Origin: Eretmocerus hayati
Lineage: Eukaryota > Arthropoda > Insecta > Hymenoptera > Aphelinidae
Direction: 5' to 3'
DNA length: 64,000 nucleotides
Assembly: GCA_029851415.1 (NCBI GenBank)
Contig: CM056743.1
Span: 122,108,305-122,172,304, forward strand
Part shown: one piece after another, positions 10,868-23,589 of the stretch
How positions within the stretch are numbered: position 1 is the stretch's first letter
How the letters are laid out: each line of letters starts with the position of its first letter
Translations under genes and position numbers: made by a program
Notes under the pieces: model-generated
Seen by the model: the letters and a program-made list of their open reading frames with translations, nothing else
Told to the model about the DNA's origin: nothing
Databases searched by the model: none

Positions 10868-11815
10868 ACTGGCTCGCCCGAATCCCTCGAATGCACGGTG
10901 TACACTAGGGTGTCCGTTATTTCCCAAGTTCTCCCAATCACCCATGCCACCCCCCACAACCTAATCATTTGGTGAGATATTGCGAGAAAAAAATTTTCAG
11001 AGACCTAGGTGAAGTTTGAGTACTGCCCCAGCCAGAGCGATTCTTATTTGAATCGTACCCTTCTGAATAAAAATTTGAGTCAAGGATTCGCATTTACCGC
11101 GCATGCATTCGCTTCTACGTCCTCAATAGTGTTTTCAATCGATAGCGTGCGCAATTTCCTTCAAAATGACTACGTGAAACATTCAATTTGATACAGTAGA
11201 ATCGGAGATAGCCCACTCATTCGCATGTCATCCACCTAAAGAACATAAAAGTGACTGAAAACGACCGTTTTTTGTTTTTTCGGTTTTTTGAGTCTAGTAA
11301 AAAATCCTGACGATTAGAGGTGAAACTGAGCACGGATTCTGTTTCTACGTTCAAAAATACATCAAAAACACAAATTCACATCTTCAAAATAGACCGACTC
11401 AAAATTCGCAATTTTTGGATTCTTCGAGGGAAACCCTGTTTCACGGATTTGGTACCTTGAATTTTCTGAGTTTCGAAAACAGCCATAACTCTAGTTCTTC
11501 TCCATCAAATTGACTTCAGCAAGTGGTCATTTTAAAGGAAATTGTACTGGCTATCGATTGAAAATACTTTTAGGGATATAGAAGTACGCATCTGTGCAAG
11601 AAATGTTGATCACTGAATCGAAATTCGTTTTGAGGCCATAATTCAGACAAGAACGCTTCAGGTGGGGCAGCACTTGAACATCACCTAGGTCCACGAAAAT
11701 TCTTTTATCGCAATATCTCCACAAATGATTAGGTTGTGGTGGGTGGCACGGAGGATCGGAGGAACTTGGGAAATAACGGCCACCCTTGTACACGTACGAG
11801 GCCAGACTTCACGAG
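10868..11815. mobile_element. Foldback element, about 330-bp arms
   Basis: The left arm (about 10868-11195) and right arm (about 11500-11815) are inverse copies. Shared blocks include TCCGTTATTTCCCAAGTTC, CCACAACCTAATCATTTG, GAGATATTGCGA, GACCTAGGTGA and TTTTCAATCGATAGC. The arms are about 75-80 percent identical. The loop of roughly 300 bp has no coding potential. Confidence 0.75.
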
Positions 11816-13619
11816 GCTCGTAATTTCGTATACTTCAACATTATGCATCCTTTCTTGTAGCAATAGTTTGGTGTTTTCGAAGAGTATGTTCAAATCCTTC
11901 TGCATGATTTTTAGACCTTATATTCGAGTATTAAGCTCAAGTTTTAGATTTTTCGAAAAATTGAATTTTTCAATACAATGAATTTCCCTCAAATAGATAG
12001 TGGAAATGAGTTTACCGAAGGATAAACTCGAATGAATCATTGATTTTGGGCGAGAAAAGAGAACCCCACGAGAATTTTTGCGATATCTTGAGAGTGGAAT
12101 CTACTGGCATCATCCAAAGATGCGTCCCCGTATGTGGACAAATGCGCGAAGAGGTTAAGGTAGCAGTGGAATTCTTTTCGACGTACAAACTATGATTCCC
12201 GATCAAATTGCAGCAACCATCACCCCCGGCTGGCTCTGAATCGATCTCAAAGCTCTTTGCAACAATTCCTAGATATACAGGAGATGGAGTCAAGATGTTG
12301 TGCTTAATCTCCTATCATACTCTGAGGGTTTTTGGATCCGCAACACATTTTTCCACTCAAAATACACTATTACCTCTTGAAATTGCACTGATTTTGAGTG
12401 TTTTTAGACAAGATATTGATCCTCAATCATCATGCGGCAATTCCTCTACACGGTAATAGGCTTGAAGTTCTAGTCAACAGTAACAGAATACCTTTCTAGG
12501 AAGAAAACCTTCCAAGTATTTTGGACCTGGCAGTATGTCGAATTTCGAGATACAGTCGATCATTCCGGATGGTTTTTTGATGCTAGAGAGTCTTCCCCGG
12601 TTTAGAAGTAATGACAATCGATCTCAACGGCAATTCTCAGAGTCGTGTTTAGGTTTGAAGTTCTTTGAATCGATGTTAGAATGTATTGGAACCGTTTTTG
12701 GAGTGTTAGGAGAACTATTCTCGAATTCAAAATATAAAAAGTATCGGCTCCCCGAAACTAATCCAATGGTTCAGAACCCACCCCACAGGCTTGGATGACA
12801 GGAAAAAATGGTGTTCATGCCCATGAACTGCCTGAAGCCTTCCTAAACATGATTTCACTTGAAGTATCTCAAACAGCAAGCATAACCCACAACTCTATTT
12901 TGAATAAAATGATGACATCTCTCTAAAACAATAAAAATGATTCTAAAGTTCAAATGCATCCAACTACGCTCTCATCAGCTCTGGAATTCAGAAAGAGGAA
13001 GAGAAAAACCATGAAGTCTGATTTGGTGGGAATGTGATTTTTTCGTATAGACCCATTATTTCATCGAATGTTGGGCATTATTTTTCCTGTTTAGTATTCA
13101 TCCTTCGAAACATCAACGATTGTTCATTGTTCTGACGTTCAGAGGACGAGATTCAGCGATTCTGTAGTCGAGGGGTTACGTTGCAAGATGTTTCGTAAAG
13201 CAATAACACAGGGTGAAATCGATTGAGACCCCATTATATGGTTAGACGCACGAATGTATGTCCCATGTTGCTCTAGCATCAAAATTCGAATAAATCAGAA
13301 TCAGATCGGGGAATAGCACATTCGTCAATTCCATATTAGCGAGGTCCCCGGCCTCATTGAAAAGCTTACGTTTCATAAGGAAGTGTAGTTTATCGTGATA
13401 ATCTGCAATCGGCTATCCGGAGGACTTTCCGCAAGTCACTGCGCTCGCGAACAGTATCGAGTATATAGTGTGAGCTTTTGGGTCTTCGAAATTGATAGCT
13501 CACACAATATGACGCACGCAAGGATTATCTTAGCCGTCACCATTATTAGCGCACCTTCTAATACTCGCGCATATGCGACATACAAATATCTAAATTAAAA
13601 CTCATAAGGATATAATCAC
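11816..13619. other. Intergenic, no supported gene
   Basis: Several short open frames occur (12012-12293 minus, 12535-12798 plus) with no domain, no conserved motif and no good splice-site context. A GATATCTTG/ATTTTTGCG fragment near 12060-12110 resembles part of the 10868-11815 foldback and may be a further relic. Confidence 0.4.
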
Positions 13620-15047
13620 CCATCATATGCCAAAATGATGCGACGACGTCCGTAACGACGAGAGCAAGGGGAAGAACGATGGGTCCCCAATCACTGGTAC
13701 TCTGTCGAAACACACATCACTCAAGGGGGATCCCAGAAGAGCGCGACGCGACACCTACTTGACGAAAATGTGTGCTTTCCTCGCGTCTATTGCTTGATTA
13801 ATGATCGGCGGGGCGAATTAGGATCGGCATCAGAATCGGTCTCCGCACGCAACTGAGCTGGGCCCGTGCGTACGCGACGTGATGAGCATCCAAGCCTCCC
13901 GTAACGTCTGATCGGCGTAATGCGTATAAGAAAATAGTATCGCACCCGCCACCTTGACTGATGACGACACCGCAGTGATACGAAAGCCGGGTGGTGCGCG
14001 TGCAATACGCGAATTGGCATACGTGCGCTCAAGCTCGCGGCGGATAATAGCCCCGAGAGGCTATAATGGTGGGAGCATCTCATCCTCCTCTGCGACTTTC
14101 CTCGTCTTTTTTCCTCATGCCGGCCTCAAGCTACACGAAAGTAGGGCCTCGCTTTGGGAATCGTCTGCGTGGACGGCGCGCGGTGGCCCGAAACATCACA
14201 AGCGTAAAGCCGGGTGCACACGGTCTGTCCCACCGATCGCCGCACTAGTACATACGCGTACCGCATCTTGATAAGCCGATCGCCGCGCGCATTTGAGGAA
14301 AGTGGCTATACTATCACGCACTTGGAGTTGCTAATCGTAGCTGCCACTGCCGCGCGAGTGACCATTCACTCAATCGCGGCCGGGGGCGAGCCTCCTCGTT
14401 AGCGGTATAACAATGTAATCAGCGCTCGTTGATGCGTAAATACGCGCGCGCCGAGCGATAGTGACGTCGGGAATTCGTAGAAAAGCGGGGGCCCGCGAGA
14501 AGAAGTTGTTGCCCGAGGGGAGGAAGAGCAAGCCGGGGGCGGAAGGCGTGGATTAACCAAGTTGCGACGGATTGCGCACCGGGCGCAGGTGAGAAAGATG
14601 CAGACGAAAAAACAAAAGAGAAGGAAGGAGAAGAGGGCGGCGTCGGGATGACAACCGCCGCGTGGTCGCAGCTCGAGCAAGTGCTTATATACCAGGCTGA
14701 CCATCGGGTGGATCAACCCATTCAAGGCGCGGGTGTCGGTCCACCACCACCTGTCTCGGGAGCAGGCCTTGCAATCGCTCGAGTCAGAGCTTGCAAGCTG
14801 GGCCCGCGCCCGCTTAACTTTTCATCGCTATTGTTGCCCATCAAGCCCGATACACCGAAGTGGTGCCGCGCGCATCAGGCGAACGATTGTTCATGCCAAG
14901 AATCATCATCAACTCTATCTGAGAAGCTTCGAAAGCGCCCCGAGTCAGGGCGCCGCGAGCTTGATAATAAAATAGTGTTGGCGGTGTGGCGAGCCGCTCG
15001 TCGCATCAGGCAGTGGTCGGGCATAACGTAAAGTGCGCGATACGAGA
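13620..15047 (+). promoter_or_regulatory. CpG-rich upstream region of the secreted-protein gene
   Basis: Base composition changes sharply near 13620 from AT-rich to GC- and CpG-rich and stays so through the 15048 gene. This is the only such island in the window. A TATA-like TTATATA lies at 14685-14691, about 357 bases before the ATG, which would give a leader of roughly 330 bases. Open frames in this stretch (for example 14648-15031) overlap each other on both strands and look like by-products of GC richness. Upstream non-coding exons cannot be excluded. Confidence 0.45.
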
Positions 15048-15950
15048 ATGGTCTTCAGAGTCCAGGCGGTCGTCTTTCTGACGATTGTGCTGGGGACAGT
15101 GCTGGGGGAAGCGCGTTGGCTTCGCGGTTGGAGTACGGCGCGAAAGCTGCGTTCACTGCACCAGGACCACTTGCTTGGCGACGAGCTCGCCACCCTGTTG
15201 CGCCTTGGCGAGATTCTCGCTGACGGCCAGGTCGACGATTATCCAGAAACTATGCCCGAGAAGGGTCACAACCGGCAATCGCCAGACAGCAACATGTATA
15301 ACGAAGTCGACGAAGATGACGACGACGACGAAGACGACGAGGAAGGGAACGACTTAGGCGCTGATGAACAAGTGAGCCAGGCGCCACGGAGGAGAACCCG
15401 GGTAGCGAGGCGACGTGGCCATCACCGGAAGCTGCGTCACCCAAGAGCGAGATGGCATCCGATGGGCCACGAGGTCGAAGGCCAGGAGCCCTCGTATCTG
15501 GATTTAGCTGAAAGTATGCCAACGACCCCGACGAGGGTAAGAGGAAAGCGGCATAATCGACTCAAGACGTGGACCGAGCTGGACCGCAAATCTTACGTAG
15601 ACAGCAGGCCCAGGCCCAGCCAGTTCGATAACGAAAGGATGTTCGAGGTGGAGGTTAGAGAGGCCCAGAACAGCTCGCTGTGTAACTACACAGTGGTGCC
15701 GATCCCCGACACCACAGGCACCCGCCTGCCTCGAGAACTCGAACACATCAAGTGCAATCACGTGGGCTCCAAGTGCCAGGACAGGGGCACCTACTGCTGT
15801 CTCCAAACCTACAGGAACGTCGAAGTCGTATACGGCGGTGGCAGCGAGCCCAGAACTGAGATTCTAAAGGTCTATTCGGGATGCGTGTGCTCTTTGCAGA
15901 TCTATGGCACCCTTGAACCTTACACGCCCCGTATCGAAATCGACGATTAG
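15048..15950 (+). CDS. Secreted cystine-knot pro-protein, PTTH/Trunk-like
   Basis: Intronless 300-residue protein. The first ATG in frame is at 15048; the frame is open five codons further up, but only from a GTG. Residues 1-20 form a signal peptide with a hydrophobic core ending VLG, so it should be secreted. Residues 88-99 are almost all Asp/Glu, 113-134 are strongly basic, and RGKR (165-168) is a furin-type site that would release a 132-residue C-terminal domain. All seven cysteines lie there: 212, 236, 243, 250, 251, 279 and 281, the last pair being CVC. NSS (208) and NYT (213) are N-glycosylation sites. The LPRELEHIKCN motif, the C-x23-C-x6-C-x6-C spacing and the terminal CxC match the PTTH/Trunk family, ligands of the Torso receptor kinase. 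IL-17-like ligands share the CxC ending and are the main alternative. The role is inferred; no AATAAA was seen within 700 bases downstream. Confidence 0.7.
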   Translation: MVFRVQAVVFLTIVLGTVLGEARWLRGWSTARKLRSLHQDHLLGDELATLLRLGEILADGQVDDYPETMPEKGHNRQSPDSNMYNEVDEDDDDDEDDEEGNDLGADEQVSQAPRRRTRVARRRGHHRKLRHPRARWHPMGHEVEGQEPSYLDLAESMPTTPTRVRGKRHNRLKTWTELDRKSYVDSRPRPSQFDNERMFEVEVREAQNSSLCNYTVVPIPDTTGTRLPRELEHIKCNHVGSKCQDRGTYCCLQTYRNVEVVYGGGSEPRTEILKVYSGCVCSLQIYGTLEPYTPRIEIDD

Positions 15951-16986
15951 TGCCGTGGGAGCTGCGAAGAAATTCCAACGGGCCTTCCATCGCGCCGGAT
16001 TAGATGCTGAGTACGCTGTTCGTCAATCTGGGGCTGAAATTCGACATGACTGTCGAAGTTGACTGTCAAAGTTGGAATTTGTGGCATGTGTCTAGGAAGT
16101 GAGATGATATATGTTCGATGTAGTCAACGAGAATTGTGAAAACCGCCACAATCCACAAGTGCGTGATATTTTACTGCTGCTTCCAGTAGTTATGCTCCAC
16201 AGTATTCTACCTTTATATTCGCTCAAACATGGTTGTGATTAGTGCACTCTTTTTGCCTATCTATGAATTTTAGGCATTTTGATACATTTAGAGACTGAAT
16301 TTCACTAAAATAGTATGTAATCAACAGATACTGAACGCTATCTTGGATTGAGCCTCGTGATAAAGTTCATTTTTAATCAACAACAGAATTCATCTCCTCG
16401 GATCGTTGGAGAGGAACGAATTTTGACTTTCCTTAGCACAATTCTTGTGAAGTTATCAAATTCAAAAAGCCATATTCAGGAATAGCCATTAGTAGCGATC
16501 ACTCACGAGTATTAATCGTGATCAACTATCAATTTTCTATCGATGTTCACAAAACTTTGACCAGTTTCTACTGCAGTACAAGAACAACAGATCTCTAGTC
16601 TTGAAGGAATCTACAAGTCTCGACTTTACTCAAGGTAATCCGATCCCATAGTCGCTTAAAGGTAGTAAAAAATTATTTTTCCGAAAAGTTACCAATAAGC
16701 TCCAGAAACCGACAACTCTACCCCCAACGCTTTTTTAAAGACATGGATAGTCCAATCCAAACAGAAATGCATGTTTGAACCTCAAAATTTTATTTTATGG
16801 TGCAAAACTCTTCGTTCGTGATGCTCAGAGCTGATCTAACCCAATTCATAAGAGTGAAGTGATTTCAAAATTCAAGTTTGAAAAAAATTAAGGTATTGAT
16901 CAGGCTCAAAATAATTTGATGTACAATATGCCTTTTTCAATCACTATGTGACTTTCCTCTCAAACCTGGGCTGAAGTAATTTTTAT
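15951..16986 (+). other. 3' flank of the ligand gene
   Basis: Composition returns to AT-rich within about 100 bases of the stop codon. I looked for AATAAA to about 16800 and found none, so the polyadenylation site is unassigned. No other gene is visible. Confidence 0.4.
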
Positions 16987-17606
16987 CATTGGCTGACTCT
17001 ACAACCTCGCGCTGCACGCGCTGAGCTGGATGCGCTGGATTTGGTGATTAAAAATCCACCTGTGAATACCGTTTTATGAAATATAGGATACATGGTTTGA
17101 TGGATCGGTAGTGCTCTCCGGGTGATATTACAAGACCAGAAAAACCAGTTTCTTCATGTTTGCTTGTGAATTAATAGAAACAAACGACGGTGGCAGGGCT
17201 GAGAGCCTTTTCGGTCGAAAATCCAGGTTAAGCCACGTTTTCGCAATTCAGTGTCCGGATTGGTGACCGCTCATCTTGCGTTTGCCTACTTGCTAATCCC
17301 AAACAAGCTATGGGCTTCGCAAACTAAGACGAGTGGTCACCAATCCGGATACTGAATCGCGAAAACGTTGCTTGACCTGAATTTTCTTCCGAAAAGGCCC
17401 ACGCAGCCGGCGCTATTATTTATTTCTATTTGTTTACGAGAAAACACGAAGAAACTTGTTTTACTGATCCCGTAATGTCACCGGGAGATCACCACCTTTT
17501 CATCAAATCATGTATCCCATGTTCAAATAACAATATTCCCGGGTGAATTTCTCGTCACCAAATCCAGCGCATCCAGCGCAAGGTTGTGGAGTCGGCCAAT
17601 CTGTTG
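16987..17606. mobile_element. Foldback MITE of about 620 bp
   Basis: Ends are ATTGGCTGACTCTACAACCT and the inverse of ATTGGCCGACTCCACAACCT. Arms of about 290 bp run inward through a GCGCTGGATTTGGTGA block, a GAAACAAAC/GTTTGTTT block and a CACCAATCCGGA block that meet near 17290. A long hairpin is expected. No coding frame and no clear target duplication were found. Confidence 0.8.
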
Positions 17607-19784
17607 CAAGCGTGAATGAGATAATGATCCAAACCACATTGAAACTTGGATATTGCATTATCAACCTTATTTGAAAAAACTCAAAGATCGGCGTTTGGGG
17701 TACCTTGGAAAAGTCTGTTATTGTATCGAACCGAGCAAATTTCAAATTTTTTCGATTTAGATAAGTATTGAAAAATTCCCACAAAACTGTGACCATTGGG
17801 AAATGATGACTTCCAGGCATACCTCGATAGTAGGAATCTATATTTCGGCTCCCAAACCTTCAAATAAGACGTACTTTAGCTCATTTTGTAGTTATGTTAC
17901 CCACTTTCAAATTTTTGAATGAGATTGATGTATTTGAATGAAATGAAGTATATCACTCTCGAGGTCTCTGTCGATAAAGAAATTTATACAAACTTCTATG
18001 ACAGCGTCAAGCTTGTCGAAAACCCGCGAGCTTGGGACACCGACGTATTTCTGATATTCAGAATATGAATTCCTGAATAAATAGGACAAAAAGGCAAAAT
18101 TGAGAGTCTCAAAATGTTTTGGTCTTCATTTTTTGTTCTTGCTTGTAATCAGTTATTTGGCCTCGGCCTCTGACTTGGTTCATCCTTTGTATCAATAGGG
18201 AAATTTGAGAACCGATTCCGATTTTTCTGCCGTGTCCCGAAAAAATAATGAACGACTATTGGAAATCGATGCAAGAAATTGGTCCATTATGATGTACATT
18301 GTGAGTGGATCGGTTAAAGAATAATGTCTACATGAATCGTAGAATATTTGTAATTTCTCAATATTTGAAAAATATTACTCTGAAAAGGGTGTATCGCACA
18401 ATCCGTCACGCGCCATTTATAGGAACCTCATTTATGATTTTGAAGGAGAATTATAAGAATTTTAATAAATTTACAAGAGATCCCTACCGATTTGACAGCC
18501 TACCGAACATTTTAGATATTCACTGGGAATGAAAGTAGATGCATTTAAAGCAGACATCTATTATCAAGAAAAATTACGACGATGTTTCTATCTTTGGGAT
18601 GAGCTCGTCAACCTATTGAAGCACTCACTTCAATCGTCAAACTCCCAATGAATTTCGAAAGAAAGACTATGTCACAAGACTTATGAATCGCAAACTTGTT
18701 AGCTCAGTCTATCCGCCAGTCTCTAACAAAAATTCCTTCTATGATATTCCTCTCACGATACTTTTCAAAATCAGACAGAATTATAATCTAACTCGAGATG
18801 ATACATGAAACCGAGCTTTAGCTGTAAAAATAGGCGAAATCGATTGTAGACAAATTTTACCCTTAGAATACTCTTTCCTAACTCTTAGAATTCCTGACTC
18901 GAGACGAGAATCCATACATGCACTCATTATCATGTATACATATAAATAACGAGTTCGATGTCCTTCAGTGGATACAATCGTGAATGTTAGTCTGTAATCA
19001 CAAAATCATTTAAATTTTAATGTGCGATTAGCTGTTCCTGTGATAGTTTCAAAGATATAAGTAGGTTACTAAAAATTGTCCATTTTAGTTTTCCTCATAC
19101 ATTCATCCAGTAGAACCAAAAAACCTCTGCTGTACGGTCTAAGCATTTTCATATAAGTACTCCATTTCCATACTCTCGTCGAATCCATAGCCCTTAATTT
19201 AATTTGCGAACAAATCAGAAATTAGTCACATTAATATGAATAAGCCATTCTCAGAACAGACGTTCACTGAATCGTAAGATGAAGATTCTGTGGTTTTGCA
19301 ATTTATGTTGAATTTAATCCGTACAATGTTTGTAAATATTGATGTAAATAGTTAAATAAATGTATTTACGCAAGACTAATACGTTTGTAAATATTTACCT
19401 CTAATTTATGGTTTGAAACTCTCATCGCCGAGACAAGCATGAGCTAAAATGATCAACATACATCTTCCAGAAAATATTTCTCACTACTCTAGCTCAAAAT
19501 TACTACATTCAAATGCGCTCATGGAGTTTATCTGAAGTAAAATATCATCCACTCTTTTCTTGCGAGCCAATTTCGAGTAGTGAAGAATTTCTCTTTCTTG
19601 CTTTGCTCAGAAGATAAACTGTCCTAGGGTACTCGGAAAAGCGAGTCGAAAAGGGCTCACACAGTCAGACCGGAAAATATTGTCGATCAGACTTCCAAAC
19701 AAGCAAATAAGCAAAAATGTACTGTCGTTTTGTTTTGAATCCTTTTGGCTAGGGTAAATGAGTAATTCCACGCAAAAGCGGATC
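17607..19784. other. Intergenic or intronic, possible weak exon
   Basis: Mostly AT-rich. The segment 17907-18077 is open on both strands. On the minus strand it follows TTATTCAG (a fair acceptor) and ends in a stop; on the plus strand it reads SVDKEIYTNFYDSVKLVENP. Either could be a fragment of a gene, but I cannot choose between them and recognise neither. The rest shows no feature. Confidence 0.3.
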
Positions 19785-20960
19785 ACGACTTGCAGAAATG
19801 CCTCAGATTGTTTTTTTCGCAATTTTTAACTCATTCTATGGTCCAAAAAATAGAATTTTTGACGGTCCAGAAAAAATTTTCTTGGGTCCCTGCGATAGAA
19901 ATGATATCAATTTTTTCAGTAAAATGAATGTAGTTTCGATTCGACGCAAGATACGATCACGCGGGTCACGGCATTGGAGAGGTCTTTAAAAAACCTATCG
20001 GAACACGTCTTGACAAACTTTTTTTGAAATTATGGACGTCCCCTAGGAGCGAAAAGGTGAGAAACAAAATAAATTCGATGTCGGAAAAGCGTATTTTTTT
20101 TAAAATCTCAAAAGCCCATATTTCGATGCAAAATGTTGTGTTCTTTTAGAAAATAATAGTTCCAAACTTTGTTTCGGGTCCCACGTCGTTTTTTCTTCAC
20201 ATATAATGATTTTTCCAGCTTCTTTGGTTGAAAAATGAGTGATTTCTGCACATGCGCAGGAATTTAGGCTGCTAAAGCATTCTCATTGGAAAGCCAAGAG
20301 AATTTCCTTCAAAATCACTATTGGCAAAGTCAATTTGATGCACAAGGGCCGAAATCACAACACATGAATGATGCAGCATGCGCCAGGGAGGCATACATCC
20401 ATTTAGTGCTGCGACTCGAGTAGCAGGGTTATCATGATTTGAACCTTGGGGCTTTGGCCCCAGTGCATCAAATTAACTTTGTCAGTCAGTCATTTTAGAG
20501 GGAATTTTCTTGGCTTTTCAATCAAATTGGTTTCAGCAGCTTAAGTTCCTGCGCATTTTTTTCTGGAAGAAAAGACTATTTTACATTAAAATATATATGG
20601 ACTTTTGAGTTTAAAAAAATTACGTTTTTGCACATTAAATTTGTTCTGTTTCTCACCTTTTTGCTCCTGGGGGACGTCCATAATCTCAAAAAAAGTTTGT
20701 CAAGACGTATTCCGATAGGTTTTTTGAAGACCTCTTGAATTCTGTAGAAGACATGTGGTCGTATCTTGCGTCAAATCTTAACTACACCTATTTTACTGGG
20801 AAATATGATATTTTCTCATGAAACACGATTGAAAGAATATTCCACAGGGACCGACGAAAATTTTTTTGGGCCTCATTGAAATTGAAAATTTTATTTTCAG
20901 GACCATAAAATCCATTAAGAATGGTGATAAAACAATCTGAGACATGTCTGCAATTCGTGG
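19785..20960. mobile_element. Foldback element, about 480-bp arms
   Basis: Inverse blocks lie at 19785-20080 and 20640-20960: TGCAGA-ATG-CTCAGATTGTTTT at the outer ends, GGTCCNTGCGAT/GGGACC, GACAAACTTTTTTTGA and CGTCC-C-AGGAGC. Inner parts (CTTCTTTGG, TGCACATGCGCAGGAA, GGAAAGCCAAGAGAATTTCC) pair less well. It shares CTATGGTCC-AAAAAATAG and CATGCGCA motifs with the 23969-25686 foldback, so the two are probably one family. Confidence 0.75.
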
Positions 20961-22508
20961 TTTGCTGTCGCGCGGAAAATTTATCAGCACGATTGATACA
21001 CGATTGATGCATATGTGATTTATTCAAGAAAATCGCACCAACCCCGATCGATACGTAGAGGCCGGAAAGTTTGAAAAAGTCTGAGGATCATGATAATTTA
21101 TGAAGATCATAACCACTCAAATACGCTGCAAGAAGACATTTGCGGAAAGCTTTCTCTTCTCCCATTCATGTTAGAATAATTATAGTAATGAAGTCTTTAA
21201 AATTGATAAATTTTTGAATAATATTCGATTCAAATCTTTCAAACACTTCTTCTTTGATTACGAAACTTTTTCCCTAATCTGAACCAATTCTTGGTCAGTA
21301 ACAATTGATGTAACATCTTCGGATTGGAGATTTTGAATATCATTATTGATATCAGGTCCTTCTAGATGATTCCTGAGTTATACAGAACCTTGAAGTTGGT
21401 GATAGTGATGCAGTTCGTATGAAGAAACCTTGAATTGGATCAAATCTTCGAAAGCCAGGAGAGAGTAGTGGTTATTTATTATAATGGATAAAGGGAATGT
21501 TAATACCTTCACATTCTTGGACTTGACGCTTCGTTTTTCAAATAAAAAATTCTTCTGGAGCCAAAAAATTAGGTTACGGCTTGTTTGTTTGCGCTCAAGA
21601 TATTATTGAAATTGGGAAGTTATTGTACTGTATCACTTTGGAGCCACTATAATGTGCCAGTCTTTGTTATTGGTTGGTGGAAAAAATAATAGCCATGGAG
21701 TTTAAGAAGAAATTGTCCAAAAATTGAAATGAAATCAATATGCCGTACAGACAAATACTTTCAGGATGATGAATCAACATTAGAGTACTTATTCATGGAA
21801 TTCTTTGGGACAAGAGAGCGACGGAGAGCTTGGACTAATTTAATTTCAGCAATTTTTTGAATTATGAATATAGAGTTTAGTTATTAAAAGGAAATCCTGA
21901 TTACAGAAAGGTGGGAATGATGTCAGACTATGCACATCTTATTGGGAAAGGTAATGTGGAAGAAATCAGAGAAATTAGTTAAATGATTATGGAAGTATCC
22001 AAAGAAAAGGAAATATTCATATTGAAATTCAAAATAAAAAATTATGTAGGGGCAAAATAAATCAATCGATTAGGCTCAAAAAGGAGTGGGACCATTGCCG
22101 AAGGGAGTTGAACAATGCCTCAAAATTCCAAGGGGACCGGTGGAAGTGGTAACGAAATTTCGAGTGACATAGAAGGAAAAATGAAAAAAAAAAATTTCCA
22201 CAAATGGAAACACTAATTGAAATTCTGTACTAACCAATCTCTCTTGAATGATCGAGTTATACTCGGACAACATTGAGTGATAGTTTGTATTAAAAACCGT
22301 AGGTGGTAGGACGTTTGGACCAACTGGGTCTAAAAACGGTGTTGAAATTTAGGTAATCAATTGAACGTAGAAGGAGAAGTAATGAGAGTATGGAACTGTC
22401 AATAGACTGGGACCACCACTGAACGATTGAGAACAAACTTTCGAAGTTTCAAGAAGATTGCTCCAGGGATTCAGGAGAACTCGCGTGACAAAGGCAAAAC
22501 AACATACG
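20961..22508. other. AT-rich, no supported feature
   Basis: No open frame with domain evidence, no RNA gene and no clear repeat pair were found. Confidence 0.4.
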
Positions 22509-22612
22509 AGGTTTATTCGATTATGCGGGTCGGAGCGCTCGGATCGGTCCGGTCTCGTCCATCACCGATCCGAGCGCTCTGAGCGCTCCAACCCGCATAA
22601 TCGAATAAACCT
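22509..22612. mobile_element. Short hairpin MITE (AGGTTTATTCGATTATG ends)
   Basis: About 104 bp that read as an imperfect palindrome. AGGTTTATTCGATTATGCGG at the left is matched by its inverse at the right, with GAGCGCTC-type motifs between. The termini match those of 48600-48918, so this is a short member of the same family. Confidence 0.75.
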
Positions 22613-22734
22613 ACAGACACACGCACATACGGACGCAAACAACATGTACTTTGGAATAATTGACAGAGAGCGTTGTATATGAGATGGGGAAAGTATAGGG
22701 CCTATAGGGGTACCATCAGATAGATTTTGGCGAG

Positions 22735-22782
22735 TAGAATAAGATGGTTTTTTTTTTTTTTTTTTATTAGAATAAGATGGTT
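22735..22782 (-). mobile_element. Poly(A)-only retroposition scar
   Basis: TAGAATAAGATGGTT occurs twice as a direct repeat, separated by T18 plus AT. A homopolymer bracketed by a roughly 13-15 bp target duplication is what target-primed reverse transcription leaves when almost the whole element is truncated. Replication slippage is a less likely alternative. Confidence 0.6.
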
Positions 22783-23589
22783 GAAGTGAATTTTGAATGG
22801 GGCTCAAACTAGGGGGTAAAAAATGAGAAATTCGAAAAAAAATTGTAATGAAAATTTCCGCACCAATACAATACTTTCTCTTCGAGAAAGCAAAATCGGT
22901 TAGCTTTCAGTCGGTAGGTACAGCAGGGAAACGCAATCCCTACATTAGCGCTTTGTTTTTATTTTGATGCCCAATTTCTGCTTGAACAGGTAAGAGTTTT
23001 CCAAATAACCGTAGAAACTTTCCTTTGATCGATCGATCCAAACCATAAGGCAAAGTCCTAGACCCCGATTAGAAATGAACTTCAAGCCTTGATCAAGTTT
23101 TGATCAAGGGCTTGATCAAATTTATCAAGCCTTGATCAAGAAAAAAACTCCTACTTGATCAAACTTGACGTTCTCACTTGAAGTTTCTAGGGAGTTATTG
23201 GGTCACTATGTGTTGACAAGTTCAACTTAACCTCAAATTCGATATCATTAATATTTCAATTTTGAAATCAAATTCGAAAACGAACTGTAATTCACTGCTT
23301 TTCGGAATTCTTGGTTGATATTTGAATATCTAGGATTATTTTTCCGGAATGCGACTACTCTATCATATAATTACTGTTAAGATTTGGTTGCTCCAGTATT
23401 CATTGACTCTCTCTTGGGAACACGAGACTCACGTGATAAAGGATTACATAAACTTTTTACGGCACTTATTCATGAAAATATCAACCATCGCACTAAATCT
23501 ATTAACGCAATAAGGCATAAGTGATCGTTGCAGTTAGTCCATATCTTATCTTGGCACCACATATCCTAAAGACACCTACCCGGGGAAAA

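Noticed and set aside
14399..15031. Several overlapping open frames (for example 14648-15031 plus, 14399-14725 minus)
   Set aside because: They lie in a GC-rich island where stop codons are rare, overlap on both strands and carry no domain. They are better explained as promoter and leader sequence of the 15048 gene.
15033..15047. Five extra N-terminal codons for the ligand gene
   Set aside because: That frame starts with GTG; the ATG at 15048 gives a textbook signal peptide directly.
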